Source of the DNA: an uncultured Pelagibacteraceae bacterium
GTDB lineage: Bacteria > Pseudomonadota > Alphaproteobacteria > Pelagibacterales > Pelagibacteraceae
DNA length: 64,000 bases
NCBI GenBank assembly: GCA_902581795.1
Contig: CACHPL010000001.1
Span: 310,001-374,000, forward strand
Direction of reading: 5' to 3'
Both the position numbers and the translations under genes were made by a program. Positions 27,820 through 37,360 of the stretch are shown here, piece after piece; position 1 is the stretch's first letter; the number at the start of each line of letters is the position of its first letter. A model generated the notes under the pieces. That model was not told where the DNA came from, ran no database searches, and saw nothing but the letters and a program-made list of their open reading frames with translations.

Positions 27820-28029
27820 ATGGGAAAAAAACTAAAAAAAAATGAGAAGAAAAAAACAAAAATTTTAAAAGCAATTGATAGACTGAAAAATAAAATTAAG
27901 GCCAAAGAAAAAAAATTGTCAAAAGTTAATATTAAAATTGCTGGTTTAGAAAAAAAGGTTGCAGAAAAAAAAGCAAAAAAGCTTGCTAAGAAAAATGCAG
28001 AGAAGTCTCCTGCATCTATAAATAATTAA
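27820..28029 (+). CDS. Small Lys-rich coiled-coil protein
   Basis: 69 residues, about 40% lysine, predicted as one long helix with heptad-like spacing (KAIDRLKNKIKAKEKKL). A strong Shine-Dalgarno (GGAGG) stands 6 bases before the ATG, which argues that the ORF is translated. No cysteines, no membrane segment. It might bind nucleic acid or be a histone-like tail protein, but I recognise no family. It ends just before a strong hairpin. Confidence 0.65.
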   Translation: MGKKLKKNEKKKTKILKAIDRLKNKIKAKEKKLSKVNIKIAGLEKKVAEKKAKKLAKKNAEKSPASINN

Positions 28030-28043
28030 TATCAAAAAATTGT

Positions 28044-28076
28044 CTTTCTCCCTTCTCTTAAATAAGAGGGAGAAAG
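28044..28076 (+). terminator. Long hairpin after the Lys-rich protein gene
   Basis: CTTTCTCC (28044-28051) pairs with GGAGAAAG (28069-28076), with an inner CTCTTA-AA-TAAGAG stem; only CTT is left unpaired. It begins 14 bases after the stop. There is no T-run immediately after it on the + strand, so it may be a 3' stabilising structure rather than a classical terminator. Confidence 0.55.
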
Positions 28077-28239
28077 TAGTGAATTAACAAGATTTAACGG
28101 GGATAATAACGATTTAAACATCAAATTTTGTTAAGACTTCTTTTAAAGAAACTAAGTAACAAAATTTTTTAATTATTATTAAAGTTTTATGAATTTAAAC
28201 ATTATATCTTATAAAGAGATATATATTTGATTTATAATG

Positions 28240-28273
28240 AAATACGCTCGATAAATTTTACCGAGCGTATTTT
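28240..28273. terminator. Strong hairpin, likely bidirectional terminator
   Basis: AAATACGCTCG (28240-28250) and CGAGCGTATTT (28262-28272) form a perfect 11-bp stem with an 11-base loop, flanked by A- and T-rich ends. It is one of the most GC-rich stems in the window and lies about 110 bases after the ppx stop on that strand. Confidence 0.6.
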
Positions 28274-28384
28274 GAGGGAAACGTAATAAATTAATTAAAA
28301 TAAATATTAAGGAAGTCTCATAATTAATTAATAATATAGAAATGCTAAAAAAATATTTAAATTAAGTTAAAGATTTATTAATTT

Positions 28385-29890
28385 TCAAGAATAAATGATA
28401 TTAGAGTCGACATTCATCTCTCTTGCCAGGTTTTTAAGTCTTTTAGTTACTTGTTTTGAGACTATATCACTATGATTGTTAGGTATTTTCAAAAAAATAG
28501 TCTTATTTCGTTTATAAATTTTAAATTCATCTAACAACAACGAAGACATGCTAGTAAGTGACTCTGCTAATCTTAAAGCAGATCCCACTTGCTTTGAGGA
28601 TAAAATCTCGTTGTTATTTAATAAGGATAGAAACTCATAATCCGGGTTATATTTTAAGCCACAATGTCTCCAAAAACTTGCTGATGCAACTTTTACCCTA
28701 TCTTTATGATTTAGTTTTAGTAATGGAGTATTTAATACTTCCATAAAAACTAACTCTGCTTTTTGAAAAGCGCCTAGGCCCCAATCCATTTTACTTAAGA
28801 TACAAGCCAAAGTTAGTAATCTTCGATTAAAATATTCGTTGTCTTCAAATAATGGTGAAATAAAATTAAAATATTTCTCAAAACTCTTTCCATAGTCCCC
28901 TTTTTTAAATGATATACCATCAGTTTTTAATTTGAAAATTTCATCCTCGCTCACTCCTTGGTTTATAATTGTATTCATATGCCCCTCTCTCAGTCCACTG
29001 ATTGAGCAAATAACTTTTGAGGGGCTTGCTGCTTCAATTATTTCGTTAAGTATTATAGAGCTAAAAGGTAAATAGGGGGTTCTAGATTTAGTAATATATT
29101 CCAGTGATTTCAAAGATGATTTATTAAATTTTGAAATCCTATTTAAGTAATTAACTGCTACATCTTTTGAGAGTTTGTATTGATGTAAAATATGTAATGG
29201 GTGTTTTTCTTTAAAGAGATGATATTTAAATAATGATCTCCAAGTCCCTCCTACCAAATAAATATTTTTAAATTTCTTTTTAGAAAGCCATTTTTCATCT
29301 CTTAAAAGTTTTCTAACATATTTTCCCAAATTTTTTTTTTTTATAATAGGATTATTTTTAAGTCTTAATACTCCAAGAGGTAAAGAGGTTGTTTCAATAA
29401 TTTGATTTTTAGAAACCCTGGCAAGTTCTAAACTTCCACCTCCTAAATCCGCAACTAGTCCATCTACTTCATCAAATCCTATTATTACACCGTTTGCTGA
29501 TGTTCTTGCTTCTTCCTCGCCAGATAATACTAGTGGTTTTTTATTAAATATTTTTTCAATTTCTCTTAAAAATTCACTTGCATCAGTGGCCTCTCTAAAA
29601 GCTGCTGTAGCAATAATTTCTAAATCTTGAACGTCTGAAATATCTAAAATTTCTTTAAATCTATTTAAAACTTTTAAAGAACTTTTAATTCCATCAGGAT
29701 TTAATTTTTTAGATTTATCTAAATTTTTTCCAAGTTTGCAGACTGCTTTTTCATTAAAAACTGGAATTGGAGAAATTTTAAAATTGTCATATATGAGCAT
29801 TCTTACTGAGTTTGATCCAAGATCTATTATGGCTTGTTTAGACTTTTTATTAGACTGAAATTTAAAAAGATTTTTAAATTCTGGTTTCAT
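28385..29890 (-). CDS. ppx: Exopolyphosphatase (Ppx/GppA family)
   Basis: 501 residues. The N-terminal ASKHA ATPase-fold phosphate motifs are clear: AIIDLGSNSVRMLIYD near residues 20-35, IATAAFREATDA, SGEEEARTSANGV, and VADLGGGSLELA near 145. A C-terminal HD-type helical domain follows. It removes terminal phosphates from polyphosphate or acts on pppGpp. Its start overlaps the ppk stop (ATGA), giving a ppk-ppx operon next to the phosphate-uptake cluster. Confidence 0.93.
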   Translation of the reverse strand: MKPEFKNLFKFQSNKKSKQAIIDLGSNSVRMLIYDNFKISPIPVFNEKAVCKLGKNLDKSKKLNPDGIKSSLKVLNRFKEILDISDVQDLEIIATAAFREATDASEFLREIEKIFNKKPLVLSGEEEARTSANGVIIGFDEVDGLVADLGGGSLELARVSKNQIIETTSLPLGVLRLKNNPIIKKKNLGKYVRKLLRDEKWLSKKKFKNIYLVGGTWRSLFKYHLFKEKHPLHILHQYKLSKDVAVNYLNRISKFNKSSLKSLEYITKSRTPYLPFSSIILNEIIEAASPSKVICSISGLREGHMNTIINQGVSEDEIFKLKTDGISFKKGDYGKSFEKYFNFISPLFEDNEYFNRRLLTLACILSKMDWGLGAFQKAELVFMEVLNTPLLKLNHKDRVKVASASFWRHCGLKYNPDYEFLSLLNNNEILSSKQVGSALRLAESLTSMSSLLLDEFKIYKRNKTIFLKIPNNHSDIVSKQVTKRLKNLAREMNVDSNIIYS

Positions 29891-32013
29891 TTCACCAATC
29901 TTAAATTTTGAGGTTTAGCTTTTAAAAGTGACTTACCACGACCTGATAAACTTGAGTTTTCCATAAAATAGGTATGTGCTGAAAAGCCTTTTTCTTGTTC
30001 TTTATGATAGTTTCCTAAGCTATCTAAATACCATGTTTCTGATTTATCTTTAAAGTTGGCTAACATAATTTGATCTAAAATTTGCTCATGCACAGTATTG
30101 TTTTCTATTGGAATTATAATTTCAATTCTTCTATCTAAATTTCTAGGCATTAAATCTGCAGATGAAATATATACCTGATTCTCTCTAGAGGGCATAGAAC
30201 TACCATTTGCAAAACAATAAATTCTTGAGTGTTCTAAAAATCTGCCAATAAGGCTTTTTACTTTTATATTTTCAGATTGAGCTTTAATTCCAGGTCTTAA
30301 GCAACATACGCCTCTTACTGATAAATTTATTTTAACGCCTGCGTTTGAAGCTTCGTAAAATTTCTTAATAATTCCAGGGTCTACAAGAGAATTCATTTTT
30401 GCCCATATTTCTGCAGGTCTTCCTTTATTTGCATTTGCAATTTCATTTTCAATTTTTTTTTCAAAGAAATTCCTACTATTTATTGGTGACATAAAGATTT
30501 TATTTAATTTTTTTGGTTTTGCATAACCAGTTACATAATTGAAAAATTTTTCAACATCTTTGGCCAGGTCTTGATTAGAGCTAAACAGTGATAAGTCAGT
30601 ATAAATTTTTGCATTAATTGGATGATAGTTTCCTGTACCCAAGTGAACATAGCTTCGCGTTTTAGTTCCCTCTTTTCTTAAAACTAAACTTGCCTTTGCA
30701 TGCGTTTTGTATTTTGCGAATCCATAAACAATTTGAACGCCAGCTTTCTCTAGTTTCCTAGATAATTCAATATTAGCTTCCTCATCAAATCGAGCTTTTA
30801 TTTCTACTACAGCTGTTACAACTTTTCCGTTTTCTGCTGCTCTACTAAGTGCTTTTACAATTGGAGAGTCAGGAGTGGTTCGATACAAAGTTTGTTTGAT
30901 ACCGATAACTTTGGGATCTTTTGCTGCAGCTTCTAAAAATTGAATTACTACATCAAATGTTTCAAAAGGGTGGTGTACAACAAAATCTTTGCTTCTTATA
31001 GCTGAAAAAAATTTATTATCAAATTCTTTCAATCTTTCAACTTCTCTAGGATTAAATTTTTTAAATCTCAGCTTTGGATCTTTCTTTTTACAAATTTCAT
31101 CTATATCTTGTATTCCAACCAATCCTTCAACCTCATAAATATGATCTTCATCCATTTTAAATTTTTTTGAAATAAAATTTAAAAGTTTTTTGTTTGAATT
31201 AGTGAGTACTTCGAGTTTAACTACGTTTCCCCTTCTTCTTTTCTTAATTGCTTTTTCAAAATATCTCACAAGATCAGCAGCTTCATCATCTATTTCAATT
31301 TCGCTGTCTCTAATTATTTTAAACTGCAAACTTGCCTCGATATTATGGTCTGGAAATATTTCATTAGCAAATTTACAAATTACGTCATCAATTGTGACAA
31401 ATTCATTTATTGTTTCAGAATTGTTTAGAGATACAAATTTTGGAAGTGCTCTTGGTATAACTATAATTGCATTTAGTTCTCTTTTTTTTTTTATTCTAGT
31501 CATTCTTAGTAAAATTGCTTGGCCTTTATTTGGTATAAAAGGAAAGGGATGTGATGGGTCAATGGCAGTAGGTGTTATTATAGGATAAATTGTTTCCTGA
31601 AAATATTCTCTTAGATACATAAGATCCTTCTTATTTAGTTCTGATATTTTTCGAATGAAAATTTTTTCTTTCGATAGCTCTTTTTTCAACTCTAGGAATG
31701 CTTCGTTTTGCTTCTTTAATAGATCTTTAGTTTTTAATACGACCCTATTCAATTGATCCTCTGCAGTTAATCCATCTGCGCTTAATTCGTCAAAACCATC
31801 TTTAATTTGATTAAAAAGTCCAGCGACTCTTACCATAAAAAATTCATCTAAATTTGTACCTGCGATTGATAAAAATTTTACTCTTTCGAATAGAGGATTT
31901 GCTTCATCTTTTGACTCTTCTAAAACACGATCATTAAACTGAAGCCAAGATAATTCTCTGTTTATGAGTTGATTGCTAATATTAGATTTTTCTGAAAATA
32001 ATGCTTTCGACAT
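29887..32013 (-). CDS. ppk: Polyphosphate kinase 1
   Basis: 708 residues, full length. The N domain starts INRELSWLQFNDRVLEE. The head domain follows with TPTAIDPSHPFPFIPN, and the catalytic phospholipase D-like core contains RFDEEANIELSRKLEKAG, THAKASLVLR with the conserved His, THLGTGNYHP-type YVHLGTGNYHP, and the second HxK-like SRIYCFANG. It reversibly makes polyphosphate from ATP. Its start is 22 bases from divergent sixA. Polyphosphate storage fits a cell facing variable phosphate. Confidence 0.96.
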   Translation of the reverse strand: MSKALFSEKSNISNQLINRELSWLQFNDRVLEESKDEANPLFERVKFLSIAGTNLDEFFMVRVAGLFNQIKDGFDELSADGLTAEDQLNRVVLKTKDLLKKQNEAFLELKKELSKEKIFIRKISELNKKDLMYLREYFQETIYPIITPTAIDPSHPFPFIPNKGQAILLRMTRIKKKRELNAIIVIPRALPKFVSLNNSETINEFVTIDDVICKFANEIFPDHNIEASLQFKIIRDSEIEIDDEAADLVRYFEKAIKKRRRGNVVKLEVLTNSNKKLLNFISKKFKMDEDHIYEVEGLVGIQDIDEICKKKDPKLRFKKFNPREVERLKEFDNKFFSAIRSKDFVVHHPFETFDVVIQFLEAAAKDPKVIGIKQTLYRTTPDSPIVKALSRAAENGKVVTAVVEIKARFDEEANIELSRKLEKAGVQIVYGFAKYKTHAKASLVLRKEGTKTRSYVHLGTGNYHPINAKIYTDLSLFSSNQDLAKDVEKFFNYVTGYAKPKKLNKIFMSPINSRNFFEKKIENEIANANKGRPAEIWAKMNSLVDPGIIKKFYEASNAGVKINLSVRGVCCLRPGIKAQSENIKVKSLIGRFLEHSRIYCFANGSSMPSRENQVYISSADLMPRNLDRRIEIIIPIENNTVHEQILDQIMLANFKDKSETWYLDSLGNYHKEQEKGFSAHTYFMENSSLSGRGKSLLKAKPQNLRLVK

Positions 32014-32035
32014 ATATAAATGTTAAATTAAAAAT

Positions 32036-32560
32036 ATGTTTAAATTATATGCGATGAGACACGCTAAATCTAGTTGGGATTTTCCAGATTTAGAAGATCA
32101 TGACAGGCCATTGAATAAAAGGGGGGTAAATTCAGCAAAATTAATTTGTGAATTTTTTATTAAAAATAAGTTAAAATTTGATTTAGTTTATTGCTCATCC
32201 TCTAAAAGGACAATGCAAACATTAAATATATTGTCAGAAAAAATAAGTTTTAAAAAAATTATTAAAAAAAAAGCACTTTATCATGCTAGTGAGGATGAAA
32301 TTATTCATATCTTAAAACAAACAGGTGATAATTATAAAACTTTACTTTTAATTAATCATGAACCTTCAATGAGTGAACTAATAAATCGAATTTGTCTTAA
32401 AGAAAATTCTGATCAATTTGAAAATTTAAAAAGAAAATTTCCTACTGCAGCCGTTGCTGAAGTAAACTTTAATTTCAATGATTGGGAGAAGTTATCAAAA
32501 GTTAAAGGAAAATTAATATCATTTACAAAACCAAAAGATCTTCAACCATCTAAGGAATAA
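32036..32560 (+). CDS. SixA-like phosphohistidine phosphatase
   Basis: 174 residues, histidine phosphatase superfamily. The catalytic RHA motif is in YAMRHAKSSWDFPDLEDHDRP (first His near residue 8), and the second key region LLINHEPSMSEL near residue 104 supplies the second His. SixA removes phosphate from phosphohistidine proteins. It lies divergently 22 bases from ppk and overlaps phoB tail to tail by 19 bases, thus inside the phosphate island; a link to that regulation is only suggested by position. Confidence 0.85.
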   Translation: MFKLYAMRHAKSSWDFPDLEDHDRPLNKRGVNSAKLICEFFIKNKLKFDLVYCSSSKRTMQTLNILSEKISFKKIIKKKALYHASEDEIIHILKQTGDNYKTLLLINHEPSMSELINRICLKENSDQFENLKRKFPTAAVAEVNFNFNDWEKLSKVKGKLISFTKPKDLQPSKE

Positions 32561-33225
32561 CCGGCAGATCTTACTGTTCTGATAAGATCTTTCTTGCCAT
32601 CAATATTTATTGCTTTTCTTAGTCTTCTTATATGAACATCTATAGTTCTGGACTCCACATAAATATCATCTCCCCATACGGAATTTAAAAGTTGCTCACG
32701 CGAATATACTCTTTTTGGATTTTTAATTAAAAAATCAATTATTTTAAATTCTGTAGGACCAACTATAACTTGCTTATCTGCTCTATAAACTCTTCGTTGA
32801 ACTCTATCTACTTTTAGATCCTCAAATACTACAACATCAGCAGCAACACTTGGTTTAGATCTCTTTAATAAAGCGTTAACTCTTGCAATAAGTTCTTTTT
32901 GGCTGAATGGCTTAGTTACGTAGTCATCAGCTCCTGTTTCAAATCCTTTTAGTTTGTCTTCTTCTTCACCTTTGGCTGTTAACATAATGATTGGGATATT
33001 TTTGTGAAGATTGCTTCTTTTCAAATTTTTACAGACTTCAACACCTGAAATATCCGGCAACATCCAATCTAATAAAATTAAATCAGGATTTTTCTCCTTT
33101 ATATTTCTAATAGCTTCTTCTCCATTGACTGCATAATCAACTTTGTGACCCTCTTTTTCTAAATTGTATTTAAGCAAAGTTACGATGGGCATTTCATCTT
33201 CGACAATGAATAAATTTGCCCTCAT
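32542..33225 (-). CDS. phoB: Phosphate regulon response regulator PhoB
   Basis: 227 residues. The receiver domain has the acidic pocket (VEDE at 8-11), phospho-acceptor Asp53 in LLDWMLPDISG, and Lys in MLTAKGEE. The C-terminal winged helix includes the YSREQLLNSVWGDDIYVESRTIDVHIRRLR recognition region (about residues 175-205). It overlaps phoU by one base (TAATG) and is the last gene of the plcP-to-phoB run. Its sites are the proposed Pho boxes at 38434 and 42295. Confidence 0.95.
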   Translation of the reverse strand: MRANLFIVEDEMPIVTLLKYNLEKEGHKVDYAVNGEEAIRNIKEKNPDLILLDWMLPDISGVEVCKNLKRSNLHKNIPIIMLTAKGEEEDKLKGFETGADDYVTKPFSQKELIARVNALLKRSKPSVAADVVVFEDLKVDRVQRRVYRADKQVIVGPTEFKIIDFLIKNPKRVYSREQLLNSVWGDDIYVESRTIDVHIRRLRKAINIDGKKDLIRTVRSAGYSLDG

Positions 33226-33905
33226 TATCCTTTTGGTCGGTCTCCCTCTAAATAATCTCCTGTAATCAGAAAATAAACTTGCTCTGCAATATTAGTTGCA
33301 TGATCTCCAATCCTCTCAATATTTTTAAGCATGAAAAGTAGTTGGGTTACTTTTTGTATATCTTTTTTATTTTTTTCTAAATGCTTTACTGCAGCTTCCA
33401 TATTACTATTAGTCATTTGATCTATTTCTTCATCAGAATTCCAAACATTTTCTGCTGTATCTTTAGCTCTATGTAAATACGAGTTTAAAACTGCATTGAC
33501 TTGTTTTGATGCTTTTAAACCAGCTATTTCGAAATTTTTAGTAATATCATTAGGTAAATCAGTTCCAATTTTAGTTAATCGTTTTGAGATGTTTTTTGCT
33601 AAATCACCAATTCTCTCTAAGTCTGAAGAAACTTTTAAGGCAACAACTGTTTCTCTTAAATCTATTGCCATAGGTTGCCTTAAGGCAATCAAATTTACAA
33701 CTTGTTCTTCTATATTTATTTCATACTTATCAGTCAATTCGTCATCTTTGATAGATTTTTCTGCTAAACTAATGTCTTTTTTAACTAAAGATTGAATAGT
33801 GTTTTCAAGCTGTTTCTCAACTCCAGTTCCCATTTTCACTATTGTATCTTTTAATAACTGAAGTTGCTCTTCGTAAGATTTTACAATGTGCGGTTTTTCA
33901 CTCAT
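33225..33905 (-). CDS. phoU: Phosphate signalling protein PhoU
   Basis: 226 residues, two PhoU three-helix repeats. Each repeat shows the metal-binding E(/D)xxxD pattern: SSDLERIGDLAKNI near 95-110 and LKNIERIGDHATNIAEQV near 190-208. It connects the Pst transporter with PhoR and dampens the regulon when phosphate is sufficient. It is joined to pstB and phoB by one-base stop/start overlaps. Confidence 0.96.
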   Translation of the reverse strand: MSEKPHIVKSYEEQLQLLKDTIVKMGTGVEKQLENTIQSLVKKDISLAEKSIKDDELTDKYEINIEEQVVNLIALRQPMAIDLRETVVALKVSSDLERIGDLAKNISKRLTKIGTDLPNDITKNFEIAGLKASKQVNAVLNSYLHRAKDTAENVWNSDEEIDQMTNSNMEAAVKHLEKNKKDIQKVTQLLFMLKNIERIGDHATNIAEQVYFLITGDYLEGDRPKG

Positions 33906-34660
33906 TAACCAAACCTTCCTGTAATATAATCCTGAGTTTGCTGATTATCAGGATTTTTAAATATTTTATCTGTTGGTCCAAATTCTATAAGTTTTCCCAA
34001 ATGAAAGAAACCTGTTTTTTGAGATACCCTAGCTGCTTGTGACATTGAGTGGGTAACTATCACAATTGTGACCTCTTTTTTAAGATCATCTATAAGTTCT
34101 TCAATTTGAGCTGTTGCTATTGGGTCAAGCGCTGAACATGGTTCGTCCATAAGAATCACTTCTGGACTTACAGATATAGCTCTAGCAATACATAGTCGTT
34201 GCTGTTGACCTCCTGATAAACCAGTTCCGATTTCATCAAGTCTATCTTTAACTTCGTTCCACAAGGCAGCTTTTTTCAAACTTGTTTCAACTATTTGATC
34301 CATTTCTTCTTTGCTCTGTGCAATACCGTGAATAGTAGGACCATAAGCTACATTTTCATAAATTGTTTTAGGGAATGGATTGGGTTTTTGAAAAACCATA
34401 CCAACGTTCTCCCTAAGTCTCACAACATCTAACTTTCTTGAATTCAGTTCTAGGTTGTCCATTTTAATACTGCCTTCAACTCTACAAATTTCTATGACGT
34501 CGTTCATCCTGTTCAAGCATCTTAAGAAAGTAGACTTTCCACACCCAGATGGTCCAATTAAAGCTGTAACTTCTTTTTCTGCTATATCTATAGAGACGTC
34601 AAATAATGCCTGTTTGGATCCGTAATAAACATTTACATTTTCCGCTTTTATTTTACTCAT
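33905..34660 (-). CDS. pstB: Phosphate ABC transporter ATP-binding protein PstB
   Basis: 251 residues. Walker A is [19 protein letters not shown] near residue 36, the Q-loop follows in [16 protein letters not shown], the signature is [16 protein letters not shown], and Walker B is [17 protein letters not shown]-loop His is in [14 protein letters not shown]. This exact set is diagnostic for PstB. It abuts pstA and overlaps phoU by one base. Confidence 0.98.
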   Translation of the reverse strand: MSKIKAENVNVYYGSKQALFDVSIDIAEKEVTALIGPSGCGKSTFLRCLNRMNDVIEICRVEGSIKMDNLELNSRKLDVVRLRENVGMVFQKPNPFPKTIYENVAYGPTIHGIAQSKEEMDQIVETSLKKAALWNEVKDRLDEIGTGLSGGQQQRLCIARAISVSPEVILMDEPCSALDPIATAQIEELIDDLKKEVTIVIVTHSMSQAARVSQKTGFFHLGKLIEFGPTDKIFKNPDNQQTQDYITGRFG

Positions 34661-35932
34661 TTAGCTCCATTTCTTTTCAAATTTGTGTCTAACGATTTGA
34701 GCTGCCAAGTTCATTAAAATTAAAAAAGCTAGAAGCACCATAATACATGCAGATACTTTTTCAACGAAACCCCTCTCAGCACTTTCTGACCATATATATA
34801 TCTGAACTGGTAAACTTGCAGCAGGATCAACTGGCGTACCAGGTATTGTATTCACAAAAGCAACCATTCCTATTAAAATTAAAGGGGCTGTTTCCCCTAA
34901 AGCTTGAGCCAAGCCAATTATCGTTCCAGATAAAGTTCCAGGCATTGATAGTGGCACAGTATGATGCATGGTTGTTTGCATATTACTTGCACCCATCGCT
35001 AAAGCAGCTTCTCTTATACTTGGGGGAACAGCTTTTAAAGAAGCTCTTGCAGCAATAATTATTGTTGGTAATGTCATAAGAGACAAAGTAATTCCTCCAA
35101 CAAGTGGTGTCGATCTTGGTAAATTAAAAACTGCTAATAAAACACCAAGACCTAGCAAACCAAATACTATCGATGGAACAGCTGCTAAATTATTAATGTT
35201 TACTTCTATAAAATCTGTAAATTTATTTTTTGGTGCGAATTCCTCGAGATAAATTGCTGCTAGCACTGCGATAGGAAATGAAAACGCTAAACATACTAAT
35301 ATACTAAAAACTGTTCCCATAAACGAGCTAGCTATACCTGCTAGTTCAGCCTCTCTTGAGTCAGGACTTGTAAAAAAACTAATGTTAAACTCTGATAAAA
35401 TATCTCCTCTTTCATTAAGCATATCGTAAATCTGCAACTGATAATCATTTACTCTTCTATTCTTTTCGGGGATATCTCTTGGATAATTTCCCTTATGAAC
35501 TTGATCAACATCATCAGAAGCTGTTAATTTTATGGGCACTATTTTACCCAGAAAGTCTGGATTTTTTAAAAGTAGATCTTTAACCTCTGTCTCATATTTA
35601 TACGAAACCATTTGTATCAATTGACGATCCTCTTCTTCAGGAAGTCCGGGATCTAATGAGGTCATAGCTTTGTAAGCAACATCATAATAGTCTGCATTTT
35701 CTAGATCATCTTTTGATGGGCTTTCTGCATCGATTAAAAGTAATTCTTTATCATAATGAACTTCTGTTACTATCCAAGTTTTTTGGAAAGCTGAGTAACC
35801 TTTTGAAAATATCTGAAACATAAAAACTGCTAAAAAGGTTAAAGCTAATCCTATAGCTATTTTGCCATACCATTGAAATCTTCTTTCAGCGTTATATCTT
35901 TTTTTTAATAAATTTTTCTTAAAACTATTCAT
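34661..35932 (-). CDS. pstA: Phosphate ABC transporter permease PstA
   Basis: 423 residues from ATG 35932; the frame opens at 35956, inside pstC. One N-terminal helix is followed by a large non-membrane region (about residues 55-200, DUF3333-like, typical of the long alphaproteobacterial form), and then the binding-protein-dependent permease core with the EAALAMGASNMQTTMHHTVP coupling loop. It overlaps pstC by eight bases. Confidence 0.95.
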   Translation of the reverse strand: MNSFKKNLLKKRYNAERRFQWYGKIAIGLALTFLAVFMFQIFSKGYSAFQKTWIVTEVHYDKELLLIDAESPSKDDLENADYYDVAYKAMTSLDPGLPEEEDRQLIQMVSYKYETEVKDLLLKNPDFLGKIVPIKLTASDDVDQVHKGNYPRDIPEKNRRVNDYQLQIYDMLNERGDILSEFNISFFTSPDSREAELAGIASSFMGTVFSILVCLAFSFPIAVLAAIYLEEFAPKNKFTDFIEVNINNLAAVPSIVFGLLGLGVLLAVFNLPRSTPLVGGITLSLMTLPTIIIAARASLKAVPPSIREAALAMGASNMQTTMHHTVPLSMPGTLSGTIIGLAQALGETAPLILIGMVAFVNTIPGTPVDPAASLPVQIYIWSESAERGFVEKVSACIMVLLAFLILMNLAAQIVRHKFEKKWS

Positions 35933-37301
35933 ATTTTTCCCTATATTTTTTAACAACTGAAAGAGCGATTACATTTAAGAATAAAGTTACTATAAATAAA
36001 GATATTCCTAAGGCAAAAGCTGATTGAGTTTTTGGATCTCCAAATTGTTGGTCTCCAATTAAAATTACTACAATTTGTGCTGTAATGGTTGAAGTTGACT
36101 CAAGGGGATTCATTGTAAGATTAGCCGCTAGTCCTGAGGCCATTACAACAATCATTGTTTCTCCCACCGCTCTTGATACTGCTAAAAGTATCGAACCTAC
36201 GATACCAGGTAAGGCTGCTGGAAAAATTACTTTTTTTACAGTTTCAGATTTTGTTGCACCCATTGCGTAACTTCCATCTCTTAAATTTTGCGGTACTGCT
36301 GTTATAACGTCATCGCTTAGACTTGAAATAAAAGGAATTATCATTACTCCCATAACTGCTCCTGCAGCTAAAGCGCTCTCCGCTGAAACTTCTAGACCCA
36401 TAGCATTACCTATTTCTTTGACAAAAGGACCGACGGTTAAAGCTGCAAAAAAACCATACACCACTGTTGGAATACCAGCTAAAATCTCAATAATAGGTTT
36501 CGCATATTTTCTTACGCCTCTTCCAGCATACTCAGATAGATATATCCCGCTCAGCAAACCTATGGGGATGGCAACACACATTGCAATAAAAGCAATAAAA
36601 AAAGTTCCAGCAAATAAAGGCACAGCTCCGAAAGCATCCTTCATTAATTCAGGATCTGGTTGGCCATCTCTTACAAAAGTTTTAGCAGGATACCAATGAG
36701 TTCCGAATATAAAGTCAAAGATTTTTACTGCTTGAAAAAACCTAATCGCTTCGAATAAAAGTGAAAAAACTATTCCGATTGTAACTAAAACTGCGCCTAA
36801 TGATGCAACAAATAACACCCATTTAAGAAAAATTTCTACTGGTTCTCTCATGCGATCATTTTTCTGAACAGATCTATATGCAAAACTCAGAGATAAAATT
36901 AAAATTGCTAAAATAATTGCTACTTTAGCGCTGTTAGCTATTCCTTTTAATTGAATGTACTTATTAGCAGACTCATCTAGAAAATTAGTAATATTTCCCG
37001 TGTAAGTTCCTGCGGCTAATGCTTTAACCTTTGTGTAAATAAGCTGAAGCTCATTTTTAGTTAAGCTCTGATCAGTGTAATCTTGTAAAATAAATGTTTT
37101 AACTATTGATGGTTCAAAAACTGACCAAAGAGCAAAAATTATTAATGCTGGTGCAGCACACCAAGCAGCTAAATAATATCCATAAAATTTTGGTAATGCC
37201 GTAAGTCTTTGTGATGATTGAATAACTAGAGCTTTTTTTCTACCGAAATAATAACTTGTGAAAGCTAAGAGAATAATAAAAGTTACAAGTATTAAATTCA
37301 T
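35925..37301 (-). CDS. pstC: Phosphate ABC transporter permease PstC
   Basis: 458 residues, long form. Two N-terminal helices and a soluble segment precede the six-helix permease core. The coupling loop is DGSYAMGATKSETVKKVIFP near residue 345, followed by GIVGSILLAVSRAVGETMIV. It lies 59 bases after pstS, separated from it by a strong terminator hairpin, so it should be made at lower level than PstS. Confidence 0.96.
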   Translation of the reverse strand: MNLILVTFIILLAFTSYYFGRKKALVIQSSQRLTALPKFYGYYLAAWCAAPALIIFALWSVFEPSIVKTFILQDYTDQSLTKNELQLIYTKVKALAAGTYTGNITNFLDESANKYIQLKGIANSAKVAIILAILILSLSFAYRSVQKNDRMREPVEIFLKWVLFVASLGAVLVTIGIVFSLLFEAIRFFQAVKIFDFIFGTHWYPAKTFVRDGQPDPELMKDAFGAVPLFAGTFFIAFIAMCVAIPIGLLSGIYLSEYAGRGVRKYAKPIIEILAGIPTVVYGFFAALTVGPFVKEIGNAMGLEVSAESALAAGAVMGVMIIPFISSLSDDVITAVPQNLRDGSYAMGATKSETVKKVIFPAALPGIVGSILLAVSRAVGETMIVVMASGLAANLTMNPLESTSTITAQIVVILIGDQQFGDPKTQSAFALGISLFIVTLFLNVIALSVVKKYREKYE

Positions 37302-37318
37302 ATAAAGCTTCCAGAGAT

Positions 37319-37345
37319 AAAAAGGGGGTAAAATACCCCCTTTTT
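37319..37345 (-). terminator. Attenuating terminator between pstS and pstC
   Basis: On the reverse strand GGGGGTA-TTT-TACCCCC followed by five T, with the A-run extending the stem. It lies 16 bases after the pstS stop and 18 bases before the pstC start. Partial read-through would give high PstS and lower PstCAB. Confidence 0.85.
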
Positions 37346-37360
37346 GTTTAATTGATACTA

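Larger units (their letters stand above)
28030..28384. other. 355-base gene-free stretch with two strong hairpins
   Basis: No credible coding frame is visible. The stretch contains two G+C-containing hairpins (listed separately), and between them about 160 bases of plain AT-rich sequence, with TTGATT and TATAAT-like words just before the second hairpin. It separates the Lys-rich protein gene from the end of ppx. A small RNA is possible but not shown. Confidence 0.5.

Noticed and set aside
34747-35252. Two forward ORFs opposite pstA
   Set aside because: Mirror frames of a strongly conserved permease; no start signals or protein features.
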